A stretch of DNA of 42,606 nucleotides from RI-43 sp033764725 (GTDB lineage: Bacteria > Pseudomonadota > Alphaproteobacteria > Caulobacterales > Aquidulcibacteraceae), in assembly GCA_033764725.1 (NCBI GenBank), contig JANRIR010000060.1:1-42606 (forward strand), written 5' to 3'. The position numbers and the translations under genes were made by a program. The number at the start of each line of letters is the position of its first letter. Position 1 is the first letter of the stretch. This document shows positions 7,681 through 16,446 of the stretch, in pieces. Under the pieces are notes generated by a model. It had not been told where the DNA came from, searched no databases, and worked only from the letters and a program-made list of their open reading frames with translations.

Positions 7681-8889
7681 CTAGCGCAGGGGCCTGTTCT
7701 CTCCGTCCGGCCGCGACGCAGGCGCAGGCTCGGCCAATTGCTCGACGAAATCGGCAGGCGTCGACCACAGACGGCCTGCGCGGGCTTGCTCTTTGCCGAA
7801 ATCGAACAGCGTGCGCATCGCCGCGCGCTCGAACTCCAGCGGCCCGAGGAAGTCGTAGTCGCGCGGGATTCGCGTGAACCGCAGCGCCAGGCGGTTGCGG
7901 CGCGCGAAATCCTCGGTCAGCGCCAGGGTCGCGCGCGCCTGGAACATCTGGCTGGTCTCGAAGCTGCGCGACACGATCGGCACTGTGTTGAGCGGCGTGG
8001 CGTTCAGCCGATTGTCGAGCTGGCCGTTGACGATGACATAGATGTTGCCGCCGCGCAGTTCGGCCATCTGGTCGTCGCTCCACATCGCGATCAGCTGCGG
8101 CATCACGAAGAACGACGAGGTGACGCCGCCGTCGACATGCATCTCCTGCATGCGCGCGCCGTCGGCCTCGACATCCATCATCACCGGGGGAAACACGCCC
8201 GGCACGCTGGCGGACGCGACAAGCACGTCGCGGAACAAGGCGCGCGCCGGCTCGCCGCCGCGTTGGGCGATTTCGCCGAGATTCCAGATCACCGGATCCT
8301 GGGTGTCGAGATTGGTGGTCTGCACCAGAAGCAGCCGGCCGCGCCGCGCCTCGCGCGCCACCGCGGCGATCATTTCGCCGGTGACGAAATGATCGACGAG
8401 ATCGCGAAGCGGGTCGCCGAGGAACAGGCCGGGCTGGGTGAGCACGCTGAAGCCGCGCCGCCGCAACAGGTTTTCCGCCAGCGGGCCGGTATAGGCCTCC
8501 TCCAACTCGCGATCCCATTCCGCGCCAAGAAACGCGAACGGCGCGATCAGCGCCCCGGTCGAGACGCCGGTGACCACCTCGAAAGCGGGCCGGCGGCCGG
8601 CTTCGGTCAAGCCGACGAGCGCGCCGGCGCCGAACGCGCCGCCCGCGCCGCCGCCCGAAAGCGCCAGAATATCAAGCGAGCCGTCGGTGACTGCGCCGCG
8701 CAGGCGCGAGAGGTTCTCCGCCAAGTCTTCGGGGGTGCGAAACCCCTGCGTGGCGCCGCGGATCGAGGGGGCGAAGCCAGCCACGACAGCGTCTGCCGGG
8801 GCCGGCGGGGGTCCGGCCAGACGCGCCGGCGTGACGCAGCCGGCCGCCGCCAAAGACGCGGCCGCGATCGCGGCGAGACGTGGCGACAT
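7681..8889 (-). CDS. Patatin-like phospholipase family lipoprotein
   Basis: The 402-residue protein has a signal peptide with lipobox AAGC (Cys18), so it is predicted to be a lipid-anchored envelope protein. The patatin fold is clear. There is an oxyanion glycine loop SGGGAGGAFGAGAL at 78-91, the nucleophile elbow GVSTG at 108-112 (Ser110), and the dyad Asp in HVDGGVTSS at about 250. Such enzymes hydrolyse acyl esters of lipids by a Ser-Asp dyad. It lies 44 bases upstream of gatB on the same strand and may be co-transcribed. All catalytic elements are present; the substrate is not predictable. It begins with ATG at 8889. Confidence 0.92.
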   Translation of the reverse strand: MSPRLAAIAAASLAAAGCVTPARLAGPPPAPADAVVAGFAPSIRGATQGFRTPEDLAENLSRLRGAVTDGSLDILALSGGGAGGAFGAGALVGLTEAGRRPAFEVVTGVSTGALIAPFAFLGAEWDRELEEAYTGPLAENLLRRRGFSVLTQPGLFLGDPLRDLVDHFVTGEMIAAVAREARRGRLLLVQTTNLDTQDPVIWNLGEIAQRGGEPARALFRDVLVASASVPGVFPPVMMDVEADGARMQEMHVDGGVTSSFFVMPQLIAMWSDDQMAELRGGNIYVIVNGQLDNRLNATPLNTVPIVSRSFETSQMFQARATLALTEDFARRNRLALRFTRIPRDYDFLGPLEFERAAMRTLFDFGKEQARAGRLWSTPADFVEQLAEPAPASRPDGENRPLR

Positions 8890-9004
8890 GAGGGTGCTCC
8901 CGCGCAGGGCGCGCCCCGCTGCAGGCGCACCGCACGCCTATAGCGCCTCATGGCCTCTTAAGGTTCCCCTCATTCCGCAGGGGCGGATTGCGCGGTGCGG
9001 CGCC

Positions 9005-9994
9005 TCAAAAGACGCCTTGGCCGACGCCGCCGTCCATCGCCATGCCGCCGAGCGATCCGGCCTGGCGCGGCGCTTGCGCCGCCGCGGGGGCCGCGCGCAG
9101 CCGCACGATCTTTTCGCCCGCGGCGCCGAAGCGGGCGCGCAGCGCGGCCTCGTGGCCCGGGCCGTGGGCGATCTGCGCCCGGCAGGACAAACGACCGTTC
9201 TCGATCCAGAGCGCCTGGCCGGCGGCGCAATCGGTGGTGCGGCCGCCGCTTTCGGCGCGCAGACGCGCTCCCGCGGGGCAGCGATAAATCTCGCCGGTAT
9301 AGTCCTCCGGCGCGTCGCGGCCGGCGAAGGTCTGCACGGCGCTTTCGGCGCGGCCGTTCGACGCGACGCAGGTAGCGCTGATCGAAACCGTCCGCATGTC
9401 GGCCGAGGCCTGTGCCTCGCCTGCGGCCGCCCCGCCCAGCGCGTCGGCGCTGGAGGAGACGCCGGCGTCGGCGCTGGCCATGGCGGCGGCGTTGGCGCGC
9501 CAGACGATCTCGGCGCCGCCCGCCGCCCCGCTTTCAGCGATCGCGATGGCCGTGGTGGAGACGCTGGCCTGCGCCTGGCCGCCGACCGCGACGACGTGCG
9601 GGGCGGGCGGCGCCGGCGTCGGCACGATGATCGGGCCGGCGCAGCCGTCGCAGGACGGCGGCGTGGGCGTGGGGATGTCGACGGCGCAAGTCCCGCCGCA
9701 GCCAAGCGTCGGCGTGGGGACCGAGGGGCCCGGGCCCGCGCAGCCATTGACGCCGCAGCCGGGCGTCGGCGCCGGCGCAGCGATGGTCGGGCCGTGCTGG
9801 ATCACCGGCGCGGGGGCGTGAATAACCGGCGGGGCCGCAAAGTTCGGCCCCGGCACGACGACGCCGCCGCCGCTGCAGCGCACGCCCACGCACGGCGCAG
9901 TCGGGGCCGGCCCGCCGCGCCCCTCCGCGAAAGCGAGGCCGGGGGCGAAGAGGACGAACATGGCGAACAAAGTGTTTCGCGCTGAAACGATCAT
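9005..9994 (-). CDS. Secreted Pro/Ala/Gly-rich protein with paired-cysteine repeats, unknown function
   Basis: I do not recognise this 329-residue protein. It has a Sec signal peptide (MIVSARNTLFAMFVLFAPGLAFA). Residues of about 25-150 are low complexity, with prolines, glycines and repeated short cysteine pairs (CVGVRC, CGVNGC, CGGTC, CDGC) separated by PTPTP-type linkers. Residues of about 150-220 are Ala/Ser-rich. The C-terminal 100 residues are more globular, with further cysteines (YRCPAGARLRAE, TDCAAGQALW, RLSCRAQIA), and the protein ends in Phe. The cysteines would form disulfides in an exported protein. It may be a surface or matrix protein, but that is a guess. The start at 9994 follows from the signal peptide; the open frame extends upstream without coding character. 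Confidence 0.72.
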   Translation of the reverse strand: MIVSARNTLFAMFVLFAPGLAFAEGRGGPAPTAPCVGVRCSGGGVVVPGPNFAAPPVIHAPAPVIQHGPTIAAPAPTPGCGVNGCAGPGPSVPTPTLGCGGTCAVDIPTPTPPSCDGCAGPIIVPTPAPPAPHVVAVGGQAQASVSTTAIAIAESGAAGGAEIVWRANAAAMASADAGVSSSADALGGAAAGEAQASADMRTVSISATCVASNGRAESAVQTFAGRDAPEDYTGEIYRCPAGARLRAESGGRTTDCAAGQALWIENGRLSCRAQIAHGPGHEAALRARFGAAGEKIVRLRAAPAAAQAPRQAGSLGGMAMDGGVGQGVF

Positions 9995-10135
9995 GGGCGG
10001 CGCGCTCCTGAATTTCGGTTTCCAGGGGCAAGACCCGCGCCAGCGCTTCGCCTGACGCGCTTTTCCCGGCCCAGATGACGCGCCGTCCATGCGGCCCGGA
10101 GCTTGCGACGGCGCCGCCGGAGGGGACCGGACAGC

Positions 10136-10666
10136 ATGGTCGGCGAAGAAAGTTTTCATCCGGATACGCGGGCGCTGCTCGTCTATGGCCGCGCGCTGGC
10201 GGGCGGCGCGCCGCCGCCCGAGAAGGGCCGCGCCGATCACGTGCTCGATCGCCTGTTCGTGATCGAGCGCATGAAGGACGGGCGCTGGCCGGTGCGCACC
10301 TTCGGCGCCGAGCTCACCGCGATCTTCGGCCGCGATTGGCGCGAGCAGGATTTCGCCGCGCTCTGGCTGCCAAGCGACCGCAAGCTCGTCAGCGCCCTGA
10401 TCGACGCGTGCGGCGATGCGGGCGAGCCCGCGATCGTGCGAATCCTGGCGGAGACCGGCGGGCAGGCGCGGCTGGGCGCGGAAATCCTGTTCACGCCGCT
10501 GCGCATCGAGCCGCATTTCGGCGAGCGCTATCTGGCGCTGTTCCAGCCGCTCGGCGGCGAAGCCTTCGTGAAGGGCGAAACCATCGTGCGCCTGCGCGCG
10601 GCCTCGCTGCACCCGCCGCAAGCCAAGGCGAAAGCCGCGATGCGGCTCGTGGTCGTCAACGACTGA
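10136..10666 (+). CDS. PAS-domain protein (PAS_5 / DUF1488-like sensory module)
   Basis: This 176-residue protein consists of one PAS-like fold. It contains LFVIERMKDGRWPVRTFGAEL, AIFGRDWREQDFAALWLPSDR and a closing beta sheet (RYLALFQPLGG). The sequence style, including W.vrt.G..l...fGrd, is that of the PAS_5 family common in alphaproteobacteria, which has no output domain of its own. It may sense a small ligand or act in cell envelope or motility control; nothing in the sequence decides this. ATG at 10136 has a strong GGAGGGG site ahead of it. It is divergent from the secreted protein gene and followed by 140 bases without an obvious feature except a GATCGGGC...GCCCGATC inverted repeat around 10708-10733. 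Confidence 0.8.
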   Translation: MVGEESFHPDTRALLVYGRALAGGAPPPEKGRADHVLDRLFVIERMKDGRWPVRTFGAELTAIFGRDWREQDFAALWLPSDRKLVSALIDACGDAGEPAIVRILAETGGQARLGAEILFTPLRIEPHFGERYLALFQPLGGEAFVKGETIVRLRAASLHPPQAKAKAAMRLVVVND

Positions 10667-10807
10667 ACGGCTTGATCGAGGCGCGGGCTTGAGGCATCAC
10701 CGCGCGATCGGGCCGTCGCGGGCGCCCGATCAGATGGCCGTTCTCACACAGCGTTCATCCAAGACCCGCTCCACCGCCGCCCCGCGGCGCAGGAGCGCGC
10801 GTATCCG

Positions 10808-12118
10808 ATGACGTCCCTTCCAGAAACAGAAACCATTGCGGCGCCGTCGCCTCCGTTCGCTGCGTTCGTCGCCGCGTGCTTCAAGGTCGGCTGTCTCGGC
10901 TTCGGCGGACCTGCGGGCCAGATCGCGCTGATGCACAAGGTGTTCGTCGAGGAGAAGAAATGGATCGATGAGGCGCGCTATCTGCATGCGCTGAATTATT
11001 GCATGCTGCTGCCCGGCCCCGAGGCGCAGCAATTGGCGACCTATGTCGGCTGGCTGCTGCATGGCGTGCGCGGCGGCGTGATCGCGGGCCTGTTGTTCGT
11101 GCTGCCGGGCGCGCTGATCGTGCTGGGATTGTCGTGGGCCTACGCGGCGCATGCGCAGGCGCCGGTGATGGCGGCGCTGTTTTATGGCGTGAAGGCGGCC
11201 GTGGTCGCGTTCATGGCGGAGGCGCTCTACAAGGTCGGCAAGCGCGCGCTGAAGCGGCGCGAGCATCTGTTGATCGCAGCGCTCGCGTTCCTTGCGCTGT
11301 TTGCGTTCAACGCGCCGTTTCCGCTGGTGATCCTGGCGGCGGGCGTCCTTGGATTGTTGCGCGCGCGCACGCAAGAGCAGGTTCCGCCGAGCGCGCCCGC
11401 GCCGCAGCGCGGCGCGTGGGGCACGGCGATCGCCTGGTCGGCGCTGTGGCTTGCGCCGCTTGCGGCGAGCGCGGTTCTGCTCGGCCCCGGCCACATCCTC
11501 ACCGCGGTCGGCGCGCTCTTTTCCGTGCTGGCGCTGATCACATTCGGCGGCGCCTACGCCACGCTCGCCTATCTGCAGCAGCAGGCCGTCGATGCGCAGG
11601 GATGGTTGACGCAAACGCAAATGATCGACGGCCTCGGCCTTGCGGAGACGACGCCCGGCCCGCTTGTGCTGGTCAATCAATATGTCGGCTTTCTCGCCGG
11701 CTGGCAGGCCGAAGGCGGCGGGCTTGCGCTCGCGCTTGCGGCGGCGGCGATGGCGAGCTGGTGCACGTTTGCGCCGTCTTTCGTGTGGATTTTCGCCGGC
11801 GCGCCTTACGCCGAGCGTCTGCGCGCCAGCGCCCGCGCGCGCGGCGCGCTCGAAGGCGTGACCGCCGCCGTTCTGGGCGTAATCGCCAGCCTCGCGCTTG
11901 GTTTTGCGCTGCATGTGTTGTTCACCGAAGACGCAACCATCGCCGCGCCCTGGGGCGCGCGTTCCCCCGCGCCGGCCTTGACGAGCTTCGACCCGATTGC
12001 AGCGGGCATCGCGCTCGCCGCGGGCGCAGCGCTGATCCGATTCAAGGCGAATGCGGCGCTTGTCGTGCTGGTGTGCGCGGCGGCGGGGGTGGCGATGGGG
12101 TTTGTTTCCCAGGCCTGA
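10808..12118 (+). CDS. chrA: Chromate efflux transporter (CHR family, two-domain)
   Basis: The 436-residue protein has two homologous membrane halves, each starting with the CHR signature. The first has FKVGCLGFGGPAGQIALMHKVF, then LPGPEAQQLATYVGW. The second has ITFGGAYATLAYLQQQAVD and GLGLAETTPGPLVLVNQYVGF. The PGPEAQ and TTPGP elements belong to the CHR fold. About 10-12 membrane segments can be picked out. It would expel chromate from the cytoplasm, driven by the proton gradient. No chrB regulator lies nearby, so control is unknown. It begins with ATG at 10808 and runs convergent with the GMC oxidoreductase, with a repeat element between them. Confidence 0.93.
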   Translation: MTSLPETETIAAPSPPFAAFVAACFKVGCLGFGGPAGQIALMHKVFVEEKKWIDEARYLHALNYCMLLPGPEAQQLATYVGWLLHGVRGGVIAGLLFVLPGALIVLGLSWAYAAHAQAPVMAALFYGVKAAVVAFMAEALYKVGKRALKRREHLLIAALAFLALFAFNAPFPLVILAAGVLGLLRARTQEQVPPSAPAPQRGAWGTAIAWSALWLAPLAASAVLLGPGHILTAVGALFSVLALITFGGAYATLAYLQQQAVDAQGWLTQTQMIDGLGLAETTPGPLVLVNQYVGFLAGWQAEGGGLALALAAAAMASWCTFAPSFVWIFAGAPYAERLRASARARGALEGVTAAVLGVIASLALGFALHVLFTEDATIAAPWGARSPAPALTSFDPIAAGIALAAGAALIRFKANAALVVLVCAAAGVAMGFVSQA

Positions 12119-12161
12119 AAGAGCGCGGCGCGTCGGTGCGAGACAAGGTCCACGCGCCCCT

Positions 12162-12301
12162 CCTTCTCCCCTTGTGGGAGAAGGTGTCAGCGAAGCTGAC
12201 GGATGAGGGGTGACTGCGCCAACATTTGCAGAGTTGAGCAAACACCCCTCATCCGCCTTGTCGCTGCGCGACAATCCACCTTCTCCCACAAGGGGAGAAG
12301 G
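12162..12301. repeat. Inverted-pair palindromic repeat A (class 1)
   Basis: Two arms face each other around a spacer containing ...GCGCCAACATTTGCA.... Each arm has a fixed 9-bp hairpin (CCTTCTCCC/GGGAGAAGG), a variable inner hairpin and a fixed CGGATGAGGGGTG end. The inner hairpins are GTCAGC-GAA-GCTGAC (12186-12200) on the left and TTGTCGC-TGC-GCGACAA (12258-12274) on the right. The element sits between the 3' ends of chrA and the GMC gene and fills most of the 307-base gap. The remaining 120 bases (12302-12425) carry part of another CTTGTGGGA-like motif near 12325 but no gene. Confidence 0.85.
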
Positions 12302-12425
12302 AAGAGGCGCTTGTCCCTCTCTCCTTGTGGGAACTCTGCAAAGCCGGCTTCGGCCAGTCTTGTTGTTGCACCGAAAGGCAAACGTTCGGCTGCGACGATG
12401 GTCACCCGCGCAATGACGGACCGCG

Positions 12426-14099
12426 CTACACCGCCGTCGCCAGCGCATCCTCCGCGATCGGCGCCTCTTGCGGCGCGAGGAACGGCTTGCCGCGAATGTG
12501 ATCGGCGATTTTCTCCGCGATCATGATGGTGGGCGCATTGGTGTTGCCGCCGATCAGCGTCGGCATCACCGAAGCGTCGATCACGCGCAGCGATTTCACC
12601 CCGCGCACGCGGCAATGCTCGTCGACGACGGAACGATCGTCCGCGCCCATGCGACACGTGCCGACCGGGTGATAGATCGTCTCCGACGTCGCGCGGATAT
12701 AGGCGTCGATCTCGTCGTCGCTTTGCACCTGCGCGCCGGGGCGCAATTCCGGCCCGCGATAGAGCTTCATCGCGTCGCGGCCCACGACGTCGCGCACGAT
12801 GCGGATCGAGTCGCGCAGCGTGCGCTTATCGACGTCGCTGGCGAGATAGTTTGGATCGACCAAAGCCGGCTGGAACGGATCGCTCGTTCCAAGCCGGATC
12901 GTGCCTTTGCTTTCGGGGCGCAATTGGCAGGCATGCACGGTGAAGCCGTCGCGATCGGCGGGCGTGCGCGCATGATCGAACATGATGGCGTTCACGAAGT
13001 GCAATTGGATGTCGGGGCGGTCGAGTTCAGGGCGCGTCTTCAGGAAGGCGCCGGAATGGAGATGGTTGAGTCGCCCTGGGCCCTGGCGTGTCGCCATATA
13101 TTGCACGCCGACCGCGAGCTGCTTCAGCCCCTTGGTCATGGAATAGACGGTGATCGGCTTGGTGCATTCCCAGTTCAGCACGAGATCGAGGTGATCCTGC
13201 AGATTGGCGCCGACCTCGCCGCTGTCATGCACGACCGCAACGCCGTTGGCCTTGAGATGATCGGCCGGGCCGACGCCCGACAGCATCAGCAGATGCGGGC
13301 TCTGGAAGGCCCCGGCGCTCAGAAGAACTTCAGCCCGCGCGAAAATTTTTCGCCGCGGCGCGCCGGGCCCCTTGGCGTATTCGATGCCAACCGCCTCGCC
13401 GTTCTCCACGATGATGCGCGCGGCGTGCGCGTTCGACACGACCGTGAGATTGGGCCGGCTTTCCAGCACGGGATGGAGATAGCCGCGCGCAGCGCTCCAG
13501 CGTTCGCCGTCCTTGATTGTCAAATGATACGGACCGAAGCCCTCCTGCGCGTAGCCATTGAAGTCACACGTGACCGGATAGCCCGCTTCGCGACCGGCCT
13601 GAATGAAGGCTTTGAACAGCGGGTGGCCCGGCGGCGCGCGCGACACCCACAACGGCCCGCCCTCGCCATGCCAGGGATCGGCGCCGGTCTCGCAATGTTC
13701 GGCGCGTTTGAAATAGGGCAGCACGTCCGCGTAGGACCAGCCCGTCAGCCCCATCTGGCGCCATTGGTCGTAATCGCGCGCGTGGCCGCGGATATAGATC
13801 ATGCCGTTGATCGAGGAGGACCCGCCCCAGCCGCGCCCGCGCGGCTGCCACAGGCGCCGGCCGTCGAGGTGCTTCTGCGGGACCGTCTCCCAGCCCCAAT
13901 TGTACGGGCCCTTCGCCTTGAACAGCGAGCCTGCGCCGGCCGGCATCTTGACCAGGATCGAGCTGTCCTTCGGCCCCGCCTCCAGCAGCGCCACCTTGAC
14001 GCTCGCATCCTCGCTGAGGCGTGCGGCGAGCACGCAGCCCGCGCTGCCGGCGCCGACGATCACGTAATCGAACTGGGCGTTGTCTTGGACTTCGGCCAT
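12426..14099 (-). CDS. GMC-family FAD oxidoreductase (choline dehydrogenase-like)
   Basis: The 557-residue protein starts with the FAD-binding Rossmann motif DYVIVGAGSAGCVLAARLSE. It carries GMC signature 1 (PRGRGWGGSSSINGMIYIRG) and signature 2 (SAGAFQSPHLLMLSGVGP), and ends with the catalytic region YHPVGTCRMG...VIDASVMPTLIGGNTNAP, including the conserved His and Asn. It would oxidise an alcohol to an aldehyde or ketone with FAD. The choline dehydrogenase subgroup is closest in style, but no betaine genes are adjacent, so the substrate is open. ATG 14099 is chosen because GGGAGG precedes it by about eight bases; a longer frame to 14147 is less likely. Confidence 0.93.
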   Translation of the reverse strand: MAEVQDNAQFDYVIVGAGSAGCVLAARLSEDASVKVALLEAGPKDSSILVKMPAGAGSLFKAKGPYNWGWETVPQKHLDGRRLWQPRGRGWGGSSSINGMIYIRGHARDYDQWRQMGLTGWSYADVLPYFKRAEHCETGADPWHGEGGPLWVSRAPPGHPLFKAFIQAGREAGYPVTCDFNGYAQEGFGPYHLTIKDGERWSAARGYLHPVLESRPNLTVVSNAHAARIIVENGEAVGIEYAKGPGAPRRKIFARAEVLLSAGAFQSPHLLMLSGVGPADHLKANGVAVVHDSGEVGANLQDHLDLVLNWECTKPITVYSMTKGLKQLAVGVQYMATRQGPGRLNHLHSGAFLKTRPELDRPDIQLHFVNAIMFDHARTPADRDGFTVHACQLRPESKGTIRLGTSDPFQPALVDPNYLASDVDKRTLRDSIRIVRDVVGRDAMKLYRGPELRPGAQVQSDDEIDAYIRATSETIYHPVGTCRMGADDRSVVDEHCRVRGVKSLRVIDASVMPTLIGGNTNAPTIMIAEKIADHIRGKPFLAPQEAPIAEDALATAV

Positions 14100-14228
14100 C
14101 GCGGCGGCCTCCCTGTTGTATGACGCTCGCGTCAGATTTCGCCGCAACGCCGCCCGGCGCCAAGCCCTGCCCTTAAGGAGAGCCGGCGCATAAGGGTTTG
14201 TTCACCGTAAACGGCGCATTTCCCTTGC

Positions 14229-14846
14229 ATGGCCGACGCCGCCCTCGATCTCGCCCGCCTCGCCGAGCGCCTCCAGCACGCCAGCCCCCGGCCGGCCGAG
14301 CGGCGGCGCTATCGCCGCATGCCGATGGCGTTGTCGGGCCGCATCCTCGATCAAGCCGGACGCGAGCATCCGTGCCGCACCGCCGACATCTCGCCAGGGG
14401 ACGCGCGGGTGGTTTCGGCGTCGCCGCTCGCCGCAGGCGAGCGCGTGGTGATCTATCTCGACCAGATCGGGCGGGTGGCCGGCCATGTCGCGCGCGCCTG
14501 CTCGGATCAGGACTACGCCGTGATCTTCGACGTCAGCCCGCACAAGCGCGAAAAGCTCGCCGAAGTGCTGACCTTCATGGCCTCGCGCACGCGTTTGGGG
14601 CTGGAGGACGAACGGGTCGGGCCGCGCGGCGACGGGCGCGAGACCGTGACCATCGCCGTCGACGGCGGGCCGAGCTTCGACGGCGAGGCGCTCGACGCCT
14701 CGCTCCTCGGCATGACCATCCGCACCGCCTGGCCCGCGCCGCCGATCGGCGCCTGGGTGCGCGTCGGCCAAACGCATGGCCGCGTCAGCCGCCATATCGA
14801 ACGCGGCTTCGAGATCGATTTCCGCTCCATGCCGATCGAACGCTGA
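14229..14846 (+). CDS. PilZ domain protein, possibly with a second degenerate PilZ copy
   Basis: The 205-residue protein has the first PilZ element RRRYRRMPMALSGRIL at about 25-40 and the second, TADISPGDARVVS, at about 52-64, followed by a strand pattern of the PilZ barrel. The second element reads DISPGD where the consensus ends in Gly. Residues of about 140-205 (EALDASLLGMTIRTAWPAP...IERGFEIDF) look like another barrel without the arginine motif. PilZ domains bind cyclic di-GMP and pass the signal to motility, polysaccharide or surface functions. ATG at 14229 has no strong Shine-Dalgarno. The target is unknown. Confidence 0.82.
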   Translation: MADAALDLARLAERLQHASPRPAERRRYRRMPMALSGRILDQAGREHPCRTADISPGDARVVSASPLAAGERVVIYLDQIGRVAGHVARACSDQDYAVIFDVSPHKREKLAEVLTFMASRTRLGLEDERVGPRGDGRETVTIAVDGGPSFDGEALDASLLGMTIRTAWPAPPIGAWVRVGQTHGRVSRHIERGFEIDFRSMPIER

Positions 14847-14919
14847 GCGCGCCCGCTTGCGCGCCGGCGGCCGGCCATGCTCATGACGCCGGGCCGACAG
14901 GCACTGGCGAAGGGGCGCG

Positions 14920-15456
14920 ATGCTCGGCTCGGATTGGGCGATCTATCTGGCGGCGCTCCTGGGACCATTCGTCCAGGAGGACGCCGCCGTGCTCGCCGCC
15001 GCCAGCGCCGGCACGATGGGGCACGCCAATCCTGTCCTAATGTTCGCGGTGACGCTGGTGGGGCTGGCGGCCAGCGACGTGTGGAAATACTGGGCCGGCC
15101 GGCTGGCGCATCGCTCGCGCCGCGCCAGCAAATGGGTCGCCGATCCGCGCGTCGAGGCCGCGCGCGAGCGCGTGCTCAAGCGCCTCGGCGTCACGCTTCT
15201 TGTGGCGCGCTTCGTGCCCGGCACGCGGATGCCGCTCTATTTCGCCTGCGGCGTGTTCAAGGCGCCGTTCCTGAAATTCTTCGCGCTCATGGTCGCCACT
15301 GGCGCGCTCTATATCGCGCTCGCCTTCGCGCTGTTCGCCACGCTTGGGCGCGTGGTGGGCGAGCAGGTGCGCGCCTATGCGCCGTTCATCGTCATCGCGC
15401 TGGTGGCGACGCTGCTCGGGGTCAGCTGGCTGCGCGCGCGGCGCAAGGCGCGCTGA
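14920..15456 (+). CDS. DedA/VTT-domain inner membrane protein
   Basis: This 178-residue protein has an N-terminal re-entrant-type segment containing LLGPFVQEDAAVLAAASAGTMG, then VTLVGLAASDVWKYWAGR. These are followed by RRASKWVADPRVEAARERVLKRLGVTLLVARFVPGTRMPLYFACGVF, the central motif of the DedA (SNARE-associated, VTT) family, and two membrane helices at the end. The motif F(V/I)PGTR is a hallmark. DedA proteins act as lipid scramblases or flippases, including recycling of the polyprenyl-phosphate carrier. ATG at 14920 has AAGGGG five bases upstream. It follows the PilZ gene by 73 bases and may share its transcript. Confidence 0.88.
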   Translation: MLGSDWAIYLAALLGPFVQEDAAVLAAASAGTMGHANPVLMFAVTLVGLAASDVWKYWAGRLAHRSRRASKWVADPRVEAARERVLKRLGVTLLVARFVPGTRMPLYFACGVFKAPFLKFFALMVATGALYIALAFALFATLGRVVGEQVRAYAPFIVIALVATLLGVSWLRARRKAR

Positions 15457-15473
15457 GCGGTGCGATCAGCGCC

Positions 15474-15603
15474 CCTTCTCCCCCTGCGGGAGAAGGTGTC
15501 AGCGAAGCTGACGGATGAGGGGTGACGGCGCCAACATTTTCAAAGTTGAGCAAGCACCCCTCATCCGGCCCTTCGGGCAACCTTCTCCCACAAGGGGAGA
15601 AGG
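15474..15603. repeat. Inverted-pair palindromic repeat B (class 1)
   Basis: The layout is the same as element A. The left arm inner hairpin is GTCAGC-GAA-GCTGAC, identical to A. The right arm inner hairpin is GCCC-TTC-GGGC. The spacer is close to that of A (GCGCCAACATTTTCAAAG). It lies between convergent gene ends, 17 bases after the DedA stop and four bases before the stop of the crotonase gene. Confidence 0.85.
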
Positions 15604-15607
15604 GGAG

Positions 15608-16393
15608 TTATGCCCCCTTCCAGTCCGGCTTGCGCTTCTGGGCGAAGGCGAGCGGGCCCTCGACGAAATCGGCGCTTTTGAACATCGCCTGCACGGCCGG
15701 GTACTTGCTTTGGCCGCGCAGCGCCGCCTCCAAAGTCGGCTCGGCGAGGCCGCGCTGCACGGCCTGCTTGGAGGCGCGGATCGACATCGGCGAGCATTCC
15801 AGCATCTGCCCCGCCCAGCCGCGGGCGGCCGCCAGCAGCTCTGCCTGGGGGACGACCTGGTTGACGAAGCCCAGCCGCAGGCCCTCGTCGGCGCCCACCC
15901 GCCGGCCGGTCAGGATCATGCCCATGGCCTGCTTCTCCCCGATCTGGCGCGGCAACCGGTGCAGGCCGCCCGCCAGCGCCGCCAGACCCACCCGCGGTTC
16001 GGGCAAGGCGAACACGGCCGTATCCGCCGCCACGATGATGTCGCACGCCAGCGCGATCTCGAACCCGCCGCCCATCGCCAGCCCGTTCACCGCCGCGATC
16101 ACCGGCTTGTCGAGATCGAATCGGCTGGTGAGCCCCGCAAACCCCGTGGCGGGGGTCCACATCTTGCCGCCCATGGCCTGGTATTTCAGGTCGTTGCCCG
16201 CCGAGAACGCCTTGTCCCCGGCCCCGGTGATGATCGCGACCCACAGCGCCGGGTCGTTCTGGAAGCGGTCGAAGGCGTCGGCCAGCTCCTGATTGGCGGG
16301 AGGATGGAGGGCGTTCATGACCTCCGGCCGGTTGATCGTCACGATCAGCAGCGGGCCTTCGGCCTCGATCTTGCAGAACTCCGGTCCTGACAT
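15608..16393 (-). CDS. Enoyl-CoA hydratase/isomerase family protein (crotonase fold)
   Basis: The 261-residue protein has TINRPEVMNALHPPAN, the oxyanion loop AFSAGNDLKYQA, GLAMGGGFEIALACD with the first catalytic Glu, and FALPEPRVGLAALAGGLHRLPRQIG with the second Glu. Both acid residues of a hydratase are therefore kept. It would hydrate trans-2-enoyl-CoA, or act on a related acyl-CoA. The LPEPRVGL style also fits carnitinyl-CoA-dehydratase-like members, so the substrate is open. It stands alone, convergent with the DedA gene and divergent from the GYF_2 gene. ATG at 16393 and TAA stop next to repeat B. Confidence 0.92.
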   Translation of the reverse strand: MSGPEFCKIEAEGPLLIVTINRPEVMNALHPPANQELADAFDRFQNDPALWVAIITGAGDKAFSAGNDLKYQAMGGKMWTPATGFAGLTSRFDLDKPVIAAVNGLAMGGGFEIALACDIIVAADTAVFALPEPRVGLAALAGGLHRLPRQIGEKQAMGMILTGRRVGADEGLRLGFVNQVVPQAELLAAARGWAGQMLECSPMSIRASKQAVQRGLAEPTLEAALRGQSKYPAVQAMFKSADFVEGPLAFAQKRKPDWKGA

Positions 16394-16446
16394 GGGCCTT
16401 AACTCCCTGTTTGCCTTGTTTGGACGGTCTTAACGAGCTCTACGCC

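Noticed and set aside
7637..8518. Continuation of the gatB frame into the patatin gene region
   Set aside because: The patatin lipoprotein in another frame has all catalytic motifs; gatB homology begins at 7636.
10730..12448. Minus-strand open frame of about 570 residues opposite chrA
   Set aside because: It is Arg/Gln/His-rich shadow sequence that runs into a repeat; chrA on the plus strand is a clear two-domain transporter.
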